Positions 50,578 to 59,665 of a stretch of 64,000 nucleotides of DNA are shown piece after piece; position 1 is the first letter of the stretch; each line of letters starts with the position of its first letter. A program made the translations under genes and the position numbers. Below the pieces are notes generated by a model, which searched no databases, was not told the origin of the DNA, and worked only from the letters and a program-made list of their open reading frames with translations. The stretch comes from Actinacidiphila epipremni (GTDB taxonomy: Bacteria > Actinomycetota > Actinomycetes > Streptomycetales > Streptomycetaceae), in assembly GCF_012034175.1 (NCBI RefSeq), contig NZ_JAATEJ010000032.1, positions 1 to 64,000 of the forward strand, in the 5' to 3' direction.

Positions 50578-50652
50578 AGGGTGCAGCTTCTCAGAGCGGG
50601 GCCGTCGCCAGGACACAGGCCCGGCCGCGCAGGGCGCCGATAGGATCCCCGC

Positions 50653-51807
50653 ATGTCGACGGAGCAGGAACAGCAGCCTCCCCAGGTGGTCGAGGACGTC
50701 TTCGACGGCCAGGTCACGGGCGTCGAGGTCGAGCAGGACGAGGACACCCAGAGCGAGATCCCGATCACCAAGCCGTGGGATCCGTCGCAGATCCGGGTGA
50801 CCACCGGCCAGTTCTCGCTGCGGAACATCCTCGACCAGATCGACGAGGGGTCGATCGAGCTGGCCCCGGACTTCCAGCGCGGCAAGGTCTGGAAGGACGG
50901 GCAGAAGTCCCGGCTCGTGGAGTCCCTGCTCTTGCAGATCCCCCTCCCGGCCTTCTACTTCGCCGAGGACAACAGCGGCGGCTTCCGCGTCGTGGACGGC
51001 CTGCAACGTCTGTCGACGCTGCACGACTACGTCCGGGGCGACCGCTTCCTCCTCAAGGAGCTGGAGTACCTCACGAGCGAGAACGGCAAGCGGTTCGGCG
51101 ACCTGCCGGTCCAGTGGCAACGGCGCATCAACAACGCCCAGTTGACGGTCAACGTCATCGACCCGACCACGCCCTCCGGGGTGATGTACGACATCTTCAA
51201 GCGGATCAACACCGGCGGCACCCCGCTCAACGCCCAGGAGATCCGGCACTGCATGAGCAAGAACCGCAGCCGCCGGATCCTCAAGGAGATGACGTCGATG
51301 CCGGAGTTCGACCAGGCGACCCATCTGAGCGGCCACATCAGGATGAACGACCGCGAGGTGGCGCTGCGCTTCGCCGCCTTCTGGCTGCGCGGTGTCGAGG
51401 GATACGACGAGCAGCCGGCCATGGACGCCTTCCTGGAGACCACCACCGAGTGGTTGGACGACGACAGGCGCGTTCCGGACATCGACGTGCAGCGGATGTA
51501 CGACGCGTTCCGCAGCGCCATGAGCAACGCGCGACTGGTCTTCGGCGAGCACGCCTTCCGCAAATGGCCGCTGGGAACGGCCTACCGCAGCCCCGTCAAC
51601 CGTGCCCTGGTCGAGACCTGGGCGATCGCCCTCGCCACCAAGGACCCGGAGGACCTGAAGCGGCGCAAGCACGCGATCGTCAGCGCGGCGAGACGACGCA
51701 TGACCAGCGACTACCGCTACCTCGAAGCCATCACCTCCTCGACCGGCGACCGCCGGCGGGTGGCCTACCGGTTCGACGCGGCCCGTGAGGACGCGGACGC
51801 CTCATGA
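50653..51807 (+). CDS. DUF262 domain protein (first gene of a three-gene cassette)
   Basis: A 384-residue protein. An acidic leader of about 55 residues precedes a DUF262 (GmrS/D N-terminal, ParB-like fold) domain: DFQRGKVWKDGQKSRLVESLLLQIPLPAFYF, then DGLQR at residues 115-119, where the family has DGQQR. The later FKRINTGGTPLNAQEIRH segment is also characteristic. This domain type is associated with nucleotide-binding and DNA cleavage in type IV restriction and other defence modules. No separate nuclease (HNH, DUF1524) domain is attached. Its stop overlaps the ATPase start by four bases, so the pair is translationally coupled. The gene begins 75 bp from the divergent truA. Confidence 0.9.
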   Translation: MSTEQEQQPPQVVEDVFDGQVTGVEVEQDEDTQSEIPITKPWDPSQIRVTTGQFSLRNILDQIDEGSIELAPDFQRGKVWKDGQKSRLVESLLLQIPLPAFYFAEDNSGGFRVVDGLQRLSTLHDYVRGDRFLLKELEYLTSENGKRFGDLPVQWQRRINNAQLTVNVIDPTTPSGVMYDIFKRINTGGTPLNAQEIRHCMSKNRSRRILKEMTSMPEFDQATHLSGHIRMNDREVALRFAAFWLRGVEGYDEQPAMDAFLETTTEWLDDDRRVPDIDVQRMYDAFRSAMSNARLVFGEHAFRKWPLGTAYRSPVNRALVETWAIALATKDPEDLKRRKHAIVSAARRRMTSDYRYLEAITSSTGDRRRVAYRFDAAREDADAS

Positions 51808-52904
51808 GCCTGACCGGCCTCCATGTCGAACGGCTGAAGTGCTTCACCGAGGCCGACCTTCCGCTGCGGCCGATGACCGTACTGACCGGGTTCAACGGAG
51901 CGGGCAAGAGCACGGTGGTCCAGGCGCTGCTCCTCGCCCGCCAGGCGGCGCAGGCCCCGGCGGCCACCACCGTACGGCTCAACGGGCCGTACGGGCTCGC
52001 GCTCGGTGAGGCGCAGGAGCTGCTGCACCCCGGCGCCGAGGTCCCCGAGATCGGGATCTCGCTGCGGTCCGGCGACGCCGACTGGGCGTACCACTTCGGT
52101 GTGCCGGACGAGCGGGCGCTGCATCTGGACGTGCTGGCCGCCCCGGGCGAACCGCCGCCCGGGCTGAGCCGCGGCGGCTTCGGCTTCACGTACCTGGGGG
52201 CCGAGCGGCTGGGCCCCCGTGACGTCCTTGCGGTCTCCGGTGAGCCGCCCGAGGACCTCGGGGTCGGCGTGCGGGGCGAGCACACCGCCCAGGTGCTGGC
52301 CCTCCGCGAACTCCGCGTCACCCGCAAGGCCCTCAACGTACGCGAGCAGCTGCTGTTCCCGGACTCGTCGGTGAGCCTGCTGCGGACCCAGACCGAGGAG
52401 TGGGCCTCGCACATCATCCGGCCACTGCGGCTGGAGGCACTGTGGACACCGGGCATGGCGGCCAGCGCGCTGCGCGTCCAGGGGCCCACCGGCGATGTCA
52501 TCCGCCCCGCGAACACCGGGTTCGGTGTCTCGTACGCGCTCCCCGTCGTCGTGGCCGGGCTCATGACGTCGCCCGGGGACGTGCTGATCGTGGAGAACCC
52601 GGAGGCGCATCTCCATCCGGCCGGCCAGTCGCGGATCGGCGCGTTCCTCGCGCGGGTCGCCGGCAGCGGCGTCCAGGTCGTCGTCGAGACCCACAGCGAC
52701 CATGTGCTCAACGGAATCCGCCTCGCGTCGGCCGCCGACGGACTTCTGCCGCCCTCGGACGTGGTGATCCACTTCTTCGGCTACGACGGCATCGTCCCCA
52801 TCGAGCTGGGCGAACACGGCGATCTCTCCCGGTGGCCGGACGGATTCTTCGACCAGATCGAGGACGACCTGGGGAGGCTCGCCCGTGCCCGGCGCCGCAG
52901 GTGA
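51804..52904 (+). CDS. AAA family (SMC/RecF-like) ATPase, DUF3696-type
   Basis: A 366-residue ATPase. Walker A is GFNGAGKST at residues 29-37. The Walker B region DVLIVENPEAHLHP begins at about residue 259, with the switch histidine in VVVETHSDHVLNG following. There is no obvious coiled coil, so the ATPase is compact. It resembles the OLD-like ATPases that occur beside DUF262 proteins (DUF3696 type), which are found in defence loci. It has no Toprim nuclease domain. It overlaps both neighbours: four bases with the DUF262 gene and 20 bases with the gene after it. Confidence 0.88.
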   Translation: MSLTGLHVERLKCFTEADLPLRPMTVLTGFNGAGKSTVVQALLLARQAAQAPAATTVRLNGPYGLALGEAQELLHPGAEVPEIGISLRSGDADWAYHFGVPDERALHLDVLAAPGEPPPGLSRGGFGFTYLGAERLGPRDVLAVSGEPPEDLGVGVRGEHTAQVLALRELRVTRKALNVREQLLFPDSSVSLLRTQTEEWASHIIRPLRLEALWTPGMAASALRVQGPTGDVIRPANTGFGVSYALPVVVAGLMTSPGDVLIVENPEAHLHPAGQSRIGAFLARVAGSGVQVVVETHSDHVLNGIRLASAADGLLPPSDVVIHFFGYDGIVPIELGEHGDLSRWPDGFFDQIEDDLGRLARARRRR

Positions 52905-53853
52905 GCCGTACCGGCTGGTCGTCGAGCACGGGAGCTTCGACTTCCGGGGCCACTCCGGTGCCGCCCTGACCGACCTCCTCGACGAGTTCAGCGACGCGCT
53001 GGACGACCTCCAGGACGTCCAGCCGGTCGCCGCGTGGAGGTCCTGGTCGGAGCTGCCGTGCCGGGAGAACGAGCTGCTCTGCGACTTTCTGTACCAGCGG
53101 GCCTCGGGGCGGGAGACCGCCTCGCCGGACGCCAAGCGCCGGATGATCCAGCTCATGGACCGGTGCCGCCTGTGGGACGACGACGAGGCGGAGCGGACGC
53201 CGGACGGCGTACGTGTGGCCGGTGCGGCGCACGAGTGGCCCTCCGCCGCGGGGCATGCGCTGCGCCGGACGCTCCAGGGCACCACCACGGCCTGCCTGCT
53301 CTTCCCGGCGGCGGCGACGGCGTCCGGCTGGCAGCCGGTGGAGTCGGACGACGGGACGGCGGCCGTCTTCTTCGTCAGGGCCGCCGGTGAGATCCCCGGC
53401 TTCTGGCGGGCGGTCTTCGACCTGGAGGATGTCGACGAGGCCGGCTTCGGCGACCTTGCCCGCGCGGCCTTTCCCGGGCTCGTGCTCGCGGACTCGCTCT
53501 CCTTCGGGAAGTTCCAGGGTCACTACCGGGACGTGCGCTCCTGGGTGGTGCGCGTGCTGTCGGTGACGAACGACCACTTCGCCGAGGCGGTCACCGCCGG
53601 CAACGGCATCCCGAGGCAGGTGCAGGCGGCGCTCGGCGGGCACGGCGTCACGTTGTCGCCGGAGAGCCCGAAGACCCATGCGAACGACGCGGCGATGCGG
53701 GAGCGGGACGTCGAGCACGAAGGGGAGACGTACCGCTGCGAATGGCACGCCAAGCAGCACCCCACCTACAACCGGGTGCATTTCTCGCTGCCCGATCAGC
53801 GGCTCGGCGGCCGGATACTGATCGGCATCTTCACCGACCATCTGTCGGTCTGA
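52885..53853 (+). CDS. Unknown protein, third gene of the DUF262-AAA cassette
   Basis: A 322-residue soluble protein with no recognised domain. It begins VPGAAGEPYRLVVEHGSFDF, contains a tryptophan-rich region near residues 50-60, and ends RCEWHAKQHPTYNRVHFSLPDQRLGGRILIGIFTDHLSV. In that end a conserved-looking EWHAK and a hydrophobic IGIFTDHL strand might form a small barrel or a nuclease-like core. The GTG start at 52885 is set by GGGGAGG seven bases upstream, inside the ATPase gene. It may be the effector or the sensor. A strong hairpin terminator follows the stop, so the three genes form a closed unit. Confidence 0.8.
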   Translation: MPGAAGEPYRLVVEHGSFDFRGHSGAALTDLLDEFSDALDDLQDVQPVAAWRSWSELPCRENELLCDFLYQRASGRETASPDAKRRMIQLMDRCRLWDDDEAERTPDGVRVAGAAHEWPSAAGHALRRTLQGTTTACLLFPAAATASGWQPVESDDGTAAVFFVRAAGEIPGFWRAVFDLEDVDEAGFGDLARAAFPGLVLADSLSFGKFQGHYRDVRSWVVRVLSVTNDHFAEAVTAGNGIPRQVQAALGGHGVTLSPESPKTHANDAAMRERDVEHEGETYRCEWHAKQHPTYNRVHFSLPDQRLGGRILIGIFTDHLSV

Positions 53854-53859
53854 AACGCA

Positions 53860-53894
53860 GGCGGACCCGCACCCCCAGGGGGTGCGGGTCCGCC
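53860..53894. terminator. Bidirectional terminator between the cassette and rplQ
   Basis: GGCGGACCCGCACCCCC at 53860-53876 pairs with GGGGGTGCGGGTCCGCC at 53878-53894 in a 17-bp perfect stem, with a loop of one to five bases. It ends both the defence-like cassette and the rplQ transcript from the other side. Confidence 0.93.
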
Positions 53895-53912
53895 GGTCGG
53901 GCCTGGGGTGCC

Positions 53913-54455
53913 TCAGGCGTCCTTGGCCTCGTCGGCCGCGTCCTCGGACGGCTTCGCGTCCTCGACGGCCTCGGCCTCGGGCGCGGCGTCCTCGGGGGTC
54001 GCGTCCTTGACCTCGGCGAGGGCGGCGTCGCCGGCCTTGTCCTTGGCGGAGCGCTTGGTCGCGGCCTCGGCCTCACCCACGGCGGACTGCTGGACGGTCA
54101 GGGCCTCGACCAGCTCGATGACCGCCATCGGCGCGTTGTCGCCGCGGCGCGGGCCGATCTTGGTGATGCGGGTGTAGCCACCCGGGCGGTTCTCGTAGCG
54201 CGGGCCGATCTCGGTGAAGAGCGTGTGGACGACGCTCTTGTCCGTGATGACCTGGAGAACCTGGCGACGGTTGTGGATGTCGCCCTTCTTCGCCTTGGTG
54301 ATCAGGCGCTCCGCGACCGGGCGCAGCCGGCGCGCCTTGGCCTCGGTGGTGGTGATGCGGCCGTGCTCGAAGAGCGACTTCGCGAGGTTCGCGAGGAGCA
54401 GCTTCTCGTGCGCGGCGCTGCCGCCCAGACGGGCACCCTTGGCGGGCTGAGGCAT
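53913..54455 (-). CDS. rplQ: 50S ribosomal protein L17
   Basis: A 180-residue L17 (MPQPAKGARLGGSAAHEKLLLANLAKSLFEHGRITTTEAKARRLRPVAERLITKAK). It has a long acidic Ala/Glu/Asp-rich C-terminal tail of about 60 residues, common in Streptomyces. It follows rpoA on the minus strand. Confidence 0.97.
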   Translation of the reverse strand: MPQPAKGARLGGSAAHEKLLLANLAKSLFEHGRITTTEAKARRLRPVAERLITKAKKGDIHNRRQVLQVITDKSVVHTLFTEIGPRYENRPGGYTRITKIGPRRGDNAPMAVIELVEALTVQQSAVGEAEAATKRSAKDKAGDAALAEVKDATPEDAAPEAEAVEDAKPSEDAADEAKDA

Positions 54456-54533
54456 GGGTCCTTCTCCTTCTCGGCTGCACCGGCCGTGTCAGGTACCGGT
54501 GTCAGTACGGGCCGGCGGACGCCGACCCGTTGG

Positions 54534-54559
54534 TCCCGGGGCGCCAGAGCGCCCCGGGA
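54534..54559 (-). terminator. Hairpin between rpoA and rplQ
   Basis: TCCCGGGGCGC at 54534-54544 pairs perfectly with GCGCCCCGGGA at 54549-54559 around a CAGA loop. It lies in the 129 bp between rpoA and rplQ and could attenuate or process the message. Confidence 0.7.
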
Positions 54560-54584
54560 GGTCACAACGCGAGCCCGGAAGGGC

Positions 54585-55607
54585 TCAGTACTGCTCGGTC
54601 TCCACGAAGCCCGCGTCGACGTCGTCGTCCGCCCCGAAGGCGTCCGCCGCGGCGGTCGGGTCGAATCCGGGCGGGCTGTCCTTGAGGGCCAGGCCCATGC
54701 CGGCCAGCTTCGCCTTGACCTCGTCGATCGACTTGGCGCCGAAGTTGCGGATGTCGAGCAGGTCCGCCTCGGAGCGGGCGACGAGCTCGCCGACCGAGTG
54801 GATGCCCTCGCGCTTGAGGCAGTTGTAGGAGCGGACGGTGAGTTCCAGCTCCTCGATCGGCAGGGCGAGGTCCGCGGCCAGGGCGGCGTCCGTGGGGGAC
54901 GGGCCCATGTCGATGCCCTCGGCGTCGACGTTCAGCTCGCGGGCCAGGCCGAACAGCTCGACCAGGGTCTTGCCGGCGGACGCCATGGCGTCGCGCGGGC
55001 GCATGGCCTGCTTGGTCTCGACGTCGACGATGAGCTTGTCGAAGTCGGTGCGCTGCTCGACGCGGGTCGCCTCCACCTTGTAGGTGACCTTGAGCACGGG
55101 GCTGTAGATGGAGTCGACCGGGATACGGCCGATCTCCTGGCCCTGCTGCTTGTTCTGCACCGCGGAGACGTAGCCGCGACCGCGCTCGACGGTCAGCTCC
55201 ATCTCCAGCTTGCCCTTGGCGTTCAGGGTGGCCAGGACCAGGTCGGGGTTGTGCACCTCGACGCCGGCCGGCGGCGCGATGTCGGCGGCGGTGACGACGC
55301 CCGGGCCCTGCTTGCGCAGGTACATCACGACGGGCTCGTCGTGCTCGGAGGAGACGACGAGCTGCTTGATGTTGAGGATGACGTCGGTGACGTCCTCCTT
55401 GACGCCCGGCACGGTGGTGAACTCGTGCAGCACCCCGTCCACCCGGATCGAGGTGACCGCGGCACCCGGGATCGAGGAGAGCAGCGTACGGCGCAGGGAG
55501 TTGCCGAGGGTGTAGCCGAAGCCCGGCTCCAGCGGCTCGATCACGAACCGGGAGCGGAATTCGTCGACGACCTCTTCGGTCAACGAGGGTCGCTGAGCGA
55601 TCAGCAT
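54585..55607 (-). CDS. rpoA: DNA-directed RNA polymerase subunit alpha
   Basis: A 340-residue alpha subunit. The N-terminal assembly domain has FVIEPLEPGFGYTLGNSLRRTLLSSIPGAAVTSIRVDGVLHEFTTVPGVKEDVTDVI. The C-terminal domain is EELELTVRSYNCLKREGIHSVGELVARSEADLLDIRNFGAKSIDEVKAKLAGMGL. The acidic tail ends DDDVDAGFVETEQY. About 175 bp separates it from rpsD. Confidence 0.97.
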   Translation of the reverse strand: MLIAQRPSLTEEVVDEFRSRFVIEPLEPGFGYTLGNSLRRTLLSSIPGAAVTSIRVDGVLHEFTTVPGVKEDVTDVILNIKQLVVSSEHDEPVVMYLRKQGPGVVTAADIAPPAGVEVHNPDLVLATLNAKGKLEMELTVERGRGYVSAVQNKQQGQEIGRIPVDSIYSPVLKVTYKVEATRVEQRTDFDKLIVDVETKQAMRPRDAMASAGKTLVELFGLARELNVDAEGIDMGPSPTDAALAADLALPIEELELTVRSYNCLKREGIHSVGELVARSEADLLDIRNFGAKSIDEVKAKLAGMGLALKDSPPGFDPTAAADAFGADDDVDAGFVETEQY

Positions 55608-55782
55608 GCGTAAGGTCCTTCTGTCGTGGGCGCCCGCTATTTGACGCCCCCTGTACTACGAGGGTACGGGCGGCACGCCCCGACCGGCGCCATCACGCAG
55701 ATGACGCCGGACGGATGCGTACCGCCCGTGACCGCAAGCTCACCCGGCGTGGAAATCCGGGCGACCCGAAATCCCGGAGGGA

Positions 55783-56409
55783 TTACTTCGAGTAGAGCTC
55801 GACGATCAGCTGCTCCTGCACCTGGGTGTCGATCACCTGGCGCTCGGGCAGGCTGTGCACGAGGATCCGCAGCTTGCCCGCGTTGGCCTCCAGCCACGCC
55901 GGCACGGTCTTGTCGCCGGCCTCGCCCTGCGCCACCTGGAACGGGGTGAGGTTACGGGAGGACTCGCGGACCTCGACGATGTCGTTCACGGAGACGCGCG
56001 CCGACGGGATGTCGATCTTGCGGCCGTTGACGACGAAGTGTCCGTGCCGGACCAGCTGACGCGCGTGGTCGCGGGACTTGGCGAAGCCGGCCCGGTAGAC
56101 CACGTTGTCGATGCGGGTCTCAAGGATGCGCAGAAGGTTCTCACCGGTCTTGCCGGTCTTCTGGTTCGCTTCCTTGTAGTAGTTCACGAACTGCTTCTCG
56201 AGGACACCGTAGATCCGCGCGCACTTCTGCTTCTCACGCAGCTGAAGCAGGTACTCGCTGTCCTTGGTGCGCCCGCGTCCGTGCTCACCCGGGGGGTAAG
56301 GACGGATCTCGATCGGGCACTTCGCGCTCTCGCACTTAGCTCCCTTGAGGAAGAGCTTCTGCTTTTCCCGACGGCAACGCTTGCAGTCGGCCCCGGTGTA
56401 ACGCGCCAT
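55783..56409 (-). CDS. rpsD: 30S ribosomal protein S4
   Basis: A 208-residue S4 with four zinc-type cysteines near the start (CKRC... CESAKC) and the S4 domain NLLRILETRIDNVVYRAGFAKSRDHARQLVRHGHFVVNGRKIDIPS. The cysteine-bearing form is the zinc-bound (C+) type. It is upstream of rpoA in the alpha operon. Confidence 0.97.
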   Translation of the reverse strand: MARYTGADCKRCRREKQKLFLKGAKCESAKCPIEIRPYPPGEHGRGRTKDSEYLLQLREKQKCARIYGVLEKQFVNYYKEANQKTGKTGENLLRILETRIDNVVYRAGFAKSRDHARQLVRHGHFVVNGRKIDIPSARVSVNDIVEVRESSRNLTPFQVAQGEAGDKTVPAWLEANAGKLRILVHSLPERQVIDTQVQEQLIVELYSK

Positions 56410-56435
56410 TGTCTTGTATCTCCTGTGTCAGCTGG

Positions 56436-56840
56436 TCAGACGCGGCGGCGCTTCGGCGGGCGGCAGCCGTTGTGCGGGGTCGGGGTGACGTCCTGGATCG
56501 AGCCGACCTCCAGGCCGGTGGCCTGGAGCGAGCGGATCGCGGTCTCCCGGCCGGAGCCGGGGCCCTTCACGAAGACGTCGACCTTGCGCATGCCGTGCTC
56601 CTGCGCCCGACGCGCGGCCGACTCGGCGGCCATCTGCGCGGCGAAGGGGGTGGACTTGCGCGAGCCCTTGAAGCCGACGTGGCCGGCGGAGGCCCAGGAG
56701 ATCACGTTGCCCGCGGGGTCGGTGATCGAGACGATCGTGTTGTTGAACGTGCTCTTGATGTGCGCGTGACCGTGAGCGACGTTCTTCTTTTCCTTGCGGC
56801 GCACCTTCTTGACTGCGCCCTGACGGCCCTTAGGAGGCAT
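56436..56840 (-). CDS. rpsK: 30S ribosomal protein S11
   Basis: A 134-residue S11 (VAHGHAHIKSTFNNTIVSITDPAGNVISWASAG). It lies between rpsM and rpsD, and the short conserved C-terminal VTPTPHNGCRPPKRRRV is intact. Confidence 0.97.
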   Translation of the reverse strand: MPPKGRQGAVKKVRRKEKKNVAHGHAHIKSTFNNTIVSITDPAGNVISWASAGHVGFKGSRKSTPFAAQMAAESAARRAQEHGMRKVDVFVKGPGSGRETAIRSLQATGLEVGSIQDVTPTPHNGCRPPKRRRV

Positions 56841-56909
56841 GTGTCATCTTCCCGGTGAGGTGGTCGGTCCTACGAAGCGAAGACCGCTGGTGGGGGTCCT
56901 GCTTGCGGA

Positions 56910-57290
56910 CTACTTCTTGCCCGGCTTCTTCTTGCCGGCGATCGCGCGACGCGGGCCCTTGCGGGTGCGGGCGTTGGTGTGAGTGCGCTGGCCGTGGACC
57001 GGCAGGCCGCGGCGGTGGCGCAGGCCCTGGTAGCAGCCGATCTCCACCTTGCGGCGGATGTCGGCCTGGATGGAACGACGGAGGTCACCCTCGGTCGTGT
57101 AGTTGTCGTCCACGTACTTGGCGATCTTGACGAGGTCGTCCTCGGCGAGGTCGCGGACACGGACGTCGGGGCTCACACCGGTGCTCTTCAGGATCTCCTG
57201 GGCGCGCGAGCGCCCGATGCCGAAGACGTAGGTGAGGGCGATCTCCACGCGCTTCTCGCGCGGGAGGTCAACGCCTGAAAGGCGTGCCAT
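56910..57290 (-). CDS. rpsM: 30S ribosomal protein S13
   Basis: A 126-residue S13 starting MARLSGVDLPREKRVEIALTYVFGIGRSRAQEILKSTGV and ending in lysine-rich GKKKPGKK. A longer in-frame opening exists, but the ATG at 57290 gives the conserved N terminus. Confidence 0.97.
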   Translation of the reverse strand: MARLSGVDLPREKRVEIALTYVFGIGRSRAQEILKSTGVSPDVRVRDLAEDDLVKIAKYVDDNYTTEGDLRRSIQADIRRKVEIGCYQGLRHRRGLPVHGQRTHTNARTRKGPRRAIAGKKKPGKK

Positions 57291-57477
57291 GTGTCTGGCT
57301 CCTGGTGATGTCGGAGGTCTTCCGCAGTGCCTGCTCCCGGCCGGCCGTGTCAGGTACCGTCCGGGTCCCCGGCCTCCGCCGGGGGTGTCGTCGCCCTTGG
57401 TACAGGGGACGGGCACTGCGTATGTACGGATATGCGTCGCGCGAAGTTCTGCGGGTGCAGAAGGAGCAGGTCGTACG

Positions 57478-57591
57478 TCAGCCCTGGCGCTGCTTGTGGC
57501 GCAGGTTGTCGCAGATGACCATGACCCGGCCGTGGCGGCGGATCACCTTGCACTTGTCGCAGATCTTCTTGACGCTCGGCTTGACCTTCAT
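57478..57591 (-). CDS. rpmJ: 50S ribosomal protein L36
   Basis: A 37-residue L36 that length filters miss. It starts MKVKPSVKKICDKCKVIRRHGRVMVICDNLRHKQRQG, with the zinc-ribbon residues C11, C14, C27 and H32 (the C+ form). It follows infA and precedes rpsM in the conserved order. Confidence 0.97.
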   Translation of the reverse strand: MKVKPSVKKICDKCKVIRRHGRVMVICDNLRHKQRQG

Positions 57592-57618
57592 GGGATCAGG
57601 TTCTCCGGGTCGTGAGAT

Positions 57619-57840
57619 CTACTTGTATCGGTAGACGATCCGTCCGCGCGTCAGGTCGTACGGAGACAGCTCCACGACGACCCGGTCATCCGGGAGGATA
57701 CGGATGTAGTGCATCCGCATCTTGCCGCTGATGTGCGCGAGGACCTTGTGACCGTTCTGCAGCTCCACCTTGAACATGGCGTTCGGCAGAGACTCGATCA
57801 CGGTGCCTTCAATTTCGATGGCGCCTTGCTTCTTGGCCAT
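57619..57840 (-). CDS. infA: Translation initiation factor IF-1
   Basis: A 73-residue OB-fold IF-1 (MAKKQGAIEIEGTVIESLPNAMFKVELQNGHKVLAHISGKMRMHYIRILPDDRVVVELSPYDLTRGRIVYRYK). It lies between map and rpmJ, as in the standard order. Confidence 0.97.
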   Translation of the reverse strand: MAKKQGAIEIEGTVIESLPNAMFKVELQNGHKVLAHISGKMRMHYIRILPDDRVVVELSPYDLTRGRIVYRYK

Positions 57841-57995
57841 GTCCTGCTTTCGGGATCGGCTACCTTGGTCGGCTGCGGGCATGCCGGAAGACATGCGACA
57901 GCCGACGTGTCAGTCTACGACACGGCCCGCAGAAAGACGAATCCACTGTGTATGCCCACACCGGGTGATCGTTACGCCCCCGGCGGGGCAGCCGG

Positions 57996-58832
57996 TCACG
58001 CGACCGGGTCCGGGGCCGCCGTGATGCCGTACTCGGCGAGCTTGGCCCGGCCGCCGTCCGGGGCGGTGAGCACCAGCGGGCCGTCCTCGGTGAGCGCGAC
58101 GGAGTGCTCCCAGTGCGAGGACCACGAGCCGTCCTCGGACTTCACCGTCCACTCGTCCTCCAGGACGAAGGTGCGCGGCGAGCCCAGGGTGACCATCGGC
58201 TCGATGGCCAGGCACACGCCCGGCACCAGCTTGATGCCGCGCCCGCGCTTCTTGGTGACGTAGTTCAGCAGGTGCGGCTCCATGTGCATCTGGGTGCCGA
58301 TGCCGTGGCCGCCGTAGTCCTCGACGATGCCGTACCGGCCGGACGCCGGGCGCGGCTGGCGGCGGATGTAGCCCTCGACGGCCCGGGAGATGTCCTCCAG
58401 CCGGTTGCCCTTGCGGAACGCCGCGATGCCGGCCCACATCGACTCCTCCGTGACCCGGCTGAGCTCGATCAGCTCCGGGGCGTGGCCGGAGCCGACGAAG
58501 CAGGTGAAGGCCGCGTCGCCGTGCCAGCCGTCGACGATCGCGCCGGCGTCGATGGCGATGATGTCGCCGTCCTTGAGCACCGTCGCCCGGTCCGGGATGC
58601 CGTGCACGACGACGTCGTTGACCGAGGTGCAGATGTTGCCGGGGAAGCCGCCGTAGCCGAGGAAGTTCGGCTTGGCGCCGTGGTCGGCGATGACCTTGGC
58701 GGCGATCTCGTCGAGGTCCTTGGTGGTGGCGCCGGGCACGGCGGCGGCACGCGTCGCCTCGTGGATGGCCGCGACGACCAGCCCGGCCCGCCGCATCGTG
58801 GCGATCTGCTCCGGGGTCTTGATCTCCACCAT
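57996..58832 (-). CDS. map: Type I methionine aminopeptidase
   Basis: A 278-residue metallopeptidase that removes the initiator methionine. The metal ligands lie in IIAIDAGAIVDGWHGDAAFTCFVG (D and D), GHGIGTQMHMEPHLLNY (H and nearby), and a late EPMVTLGSP and SVALTEDGPLVLT (glutamates). The residues and length agree with the class. It follows adk and precedes infA. Confidence 0.96.
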   Translation of the reverse strand: MVEIKTPEQIATMRRAGLVVAAIHEATRAAAVPGATTKDLDEIAAKVIADHGAKPNFLGYGGFPGNICTSVNDVVVHGIPDRATVLKDGDIIAIDAGAIVDGWHGDAAFTCFVGSGHAPELIELSRVTEESMWAGIAAFRKGNRLEDISRAVEGYIRRQPRPASGRYGIVEDYGGHGIGTQMHMEPHLLNYVTKKRGRGIKLVPGVCLAIEPMVTLGSPRTFVLEDEWTVKSEDGSWSSHWEHSVALTEDGPLVLTAPDGGRAKLAEYGITAAPDPVA

Positions 58833-59008
58833 GCGGCTGTCGCCTTCCTCGGGGTCGGGGGGTACGTGGTCCGGGGGCGGGCCCGGGCGCGGGAACGCCG
58901 TTCGGGCACGCGTTCAACGATACGGCCGTGGCGCCCACCGGGGCACCACGGCCGTTCACCGTGCTGTGCTTGTGCTGTCCGTCACGGGGCCGGGCCCCGG
59001 CCGAGCGG

Positions 59009-59665
59009 TCAGGCGGCCTCGCGCCGCAGCGCGTCCATCGCGCGCTGGGTGACCTCGGCCACCGGGCCGAGCGCCGAGATCGTCACGACCAGGTTCTGCC
59101 GCTTGTAGTAGTCGATGATCGGCTCGGTCTCGCGGTGGTAGACGTCCAGCCGGTTGCGCACCTTGTCCTCGGCGTCGTCCGCGCGCTGGTACAGCTCGCC
59201 GCCGCACTCGTCGCACACGCCCTCGGCCTTGGGCTTCTTGTGCTCGACGTGGAAGACGTGCGAGCTGTCCTTGCGGCACACCCGGCGGCCGGCGATCCGC
59301 CGGACGACCTCGTCCTCGGGGACCTCCAGGTCGAGCACCCCGTCGAGCTTCAGGCCGTGCGCGGCCAGGTAGGCGTCCAGCGCCTCGGCCTGGCCCACGT
59401 TGCGCGGGAAGCCGTCGAGCAGGAAGCCGTCGGCGGCGTCCGGCGCGTCCATCCGGTCCTCGGCCATGCCGATCGTGACCTCGTCCGGCACCAGGTCGCC
59501 GGCGTCCATGTACGCCTTGGCCTGCTTGCCGAGGTCGGTGCCCTGGCTGATGTTGGCGCGGAACAGGTCTCCCGTCGAGATGTGCGGGATCGACAGGTTC
59601 TCGGTGAGGAACTTGGCCTGCGTCCCCTTGCCCGCGCCGGGCGGCCCGACCAGGACGATACGCAT
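59009..59665 (-). CDS. adk: Adenylate kinase
   Basis: A 218-residue kinase with the P-loop GPPGAGKGTQ at residue 7 and LLDGFPRNVGQAEALD in the core. The LID domain (CRKDSSHVFHVEHKKPKAEGVCDECGGELYQR) has a cysteine/histidine set typical of zinc-bearing adenylate kinases. Its start overlaps the secY stop by one base. Confidence 0.97.
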   Translation of the reverse strand: MRIVLVGPPGAGKGTQAKFLTENLSIPHISTGDLFRANISQGTDLGKQAKAYMDAGDLVPDEVTIGMAEDRMDAPDAADGFLLDGFPRNVGQAEALDAYLAAHGLKLDGVLDLEVPEDEVVRRIAGRRVCRKDSSHVFHVEHKKPKAEGVCDECGGELYQRADDAEDKVRNRLDVYHRETEPIIDYYKRQNLVVTISALGPVAEVTQRAMDALRREAA

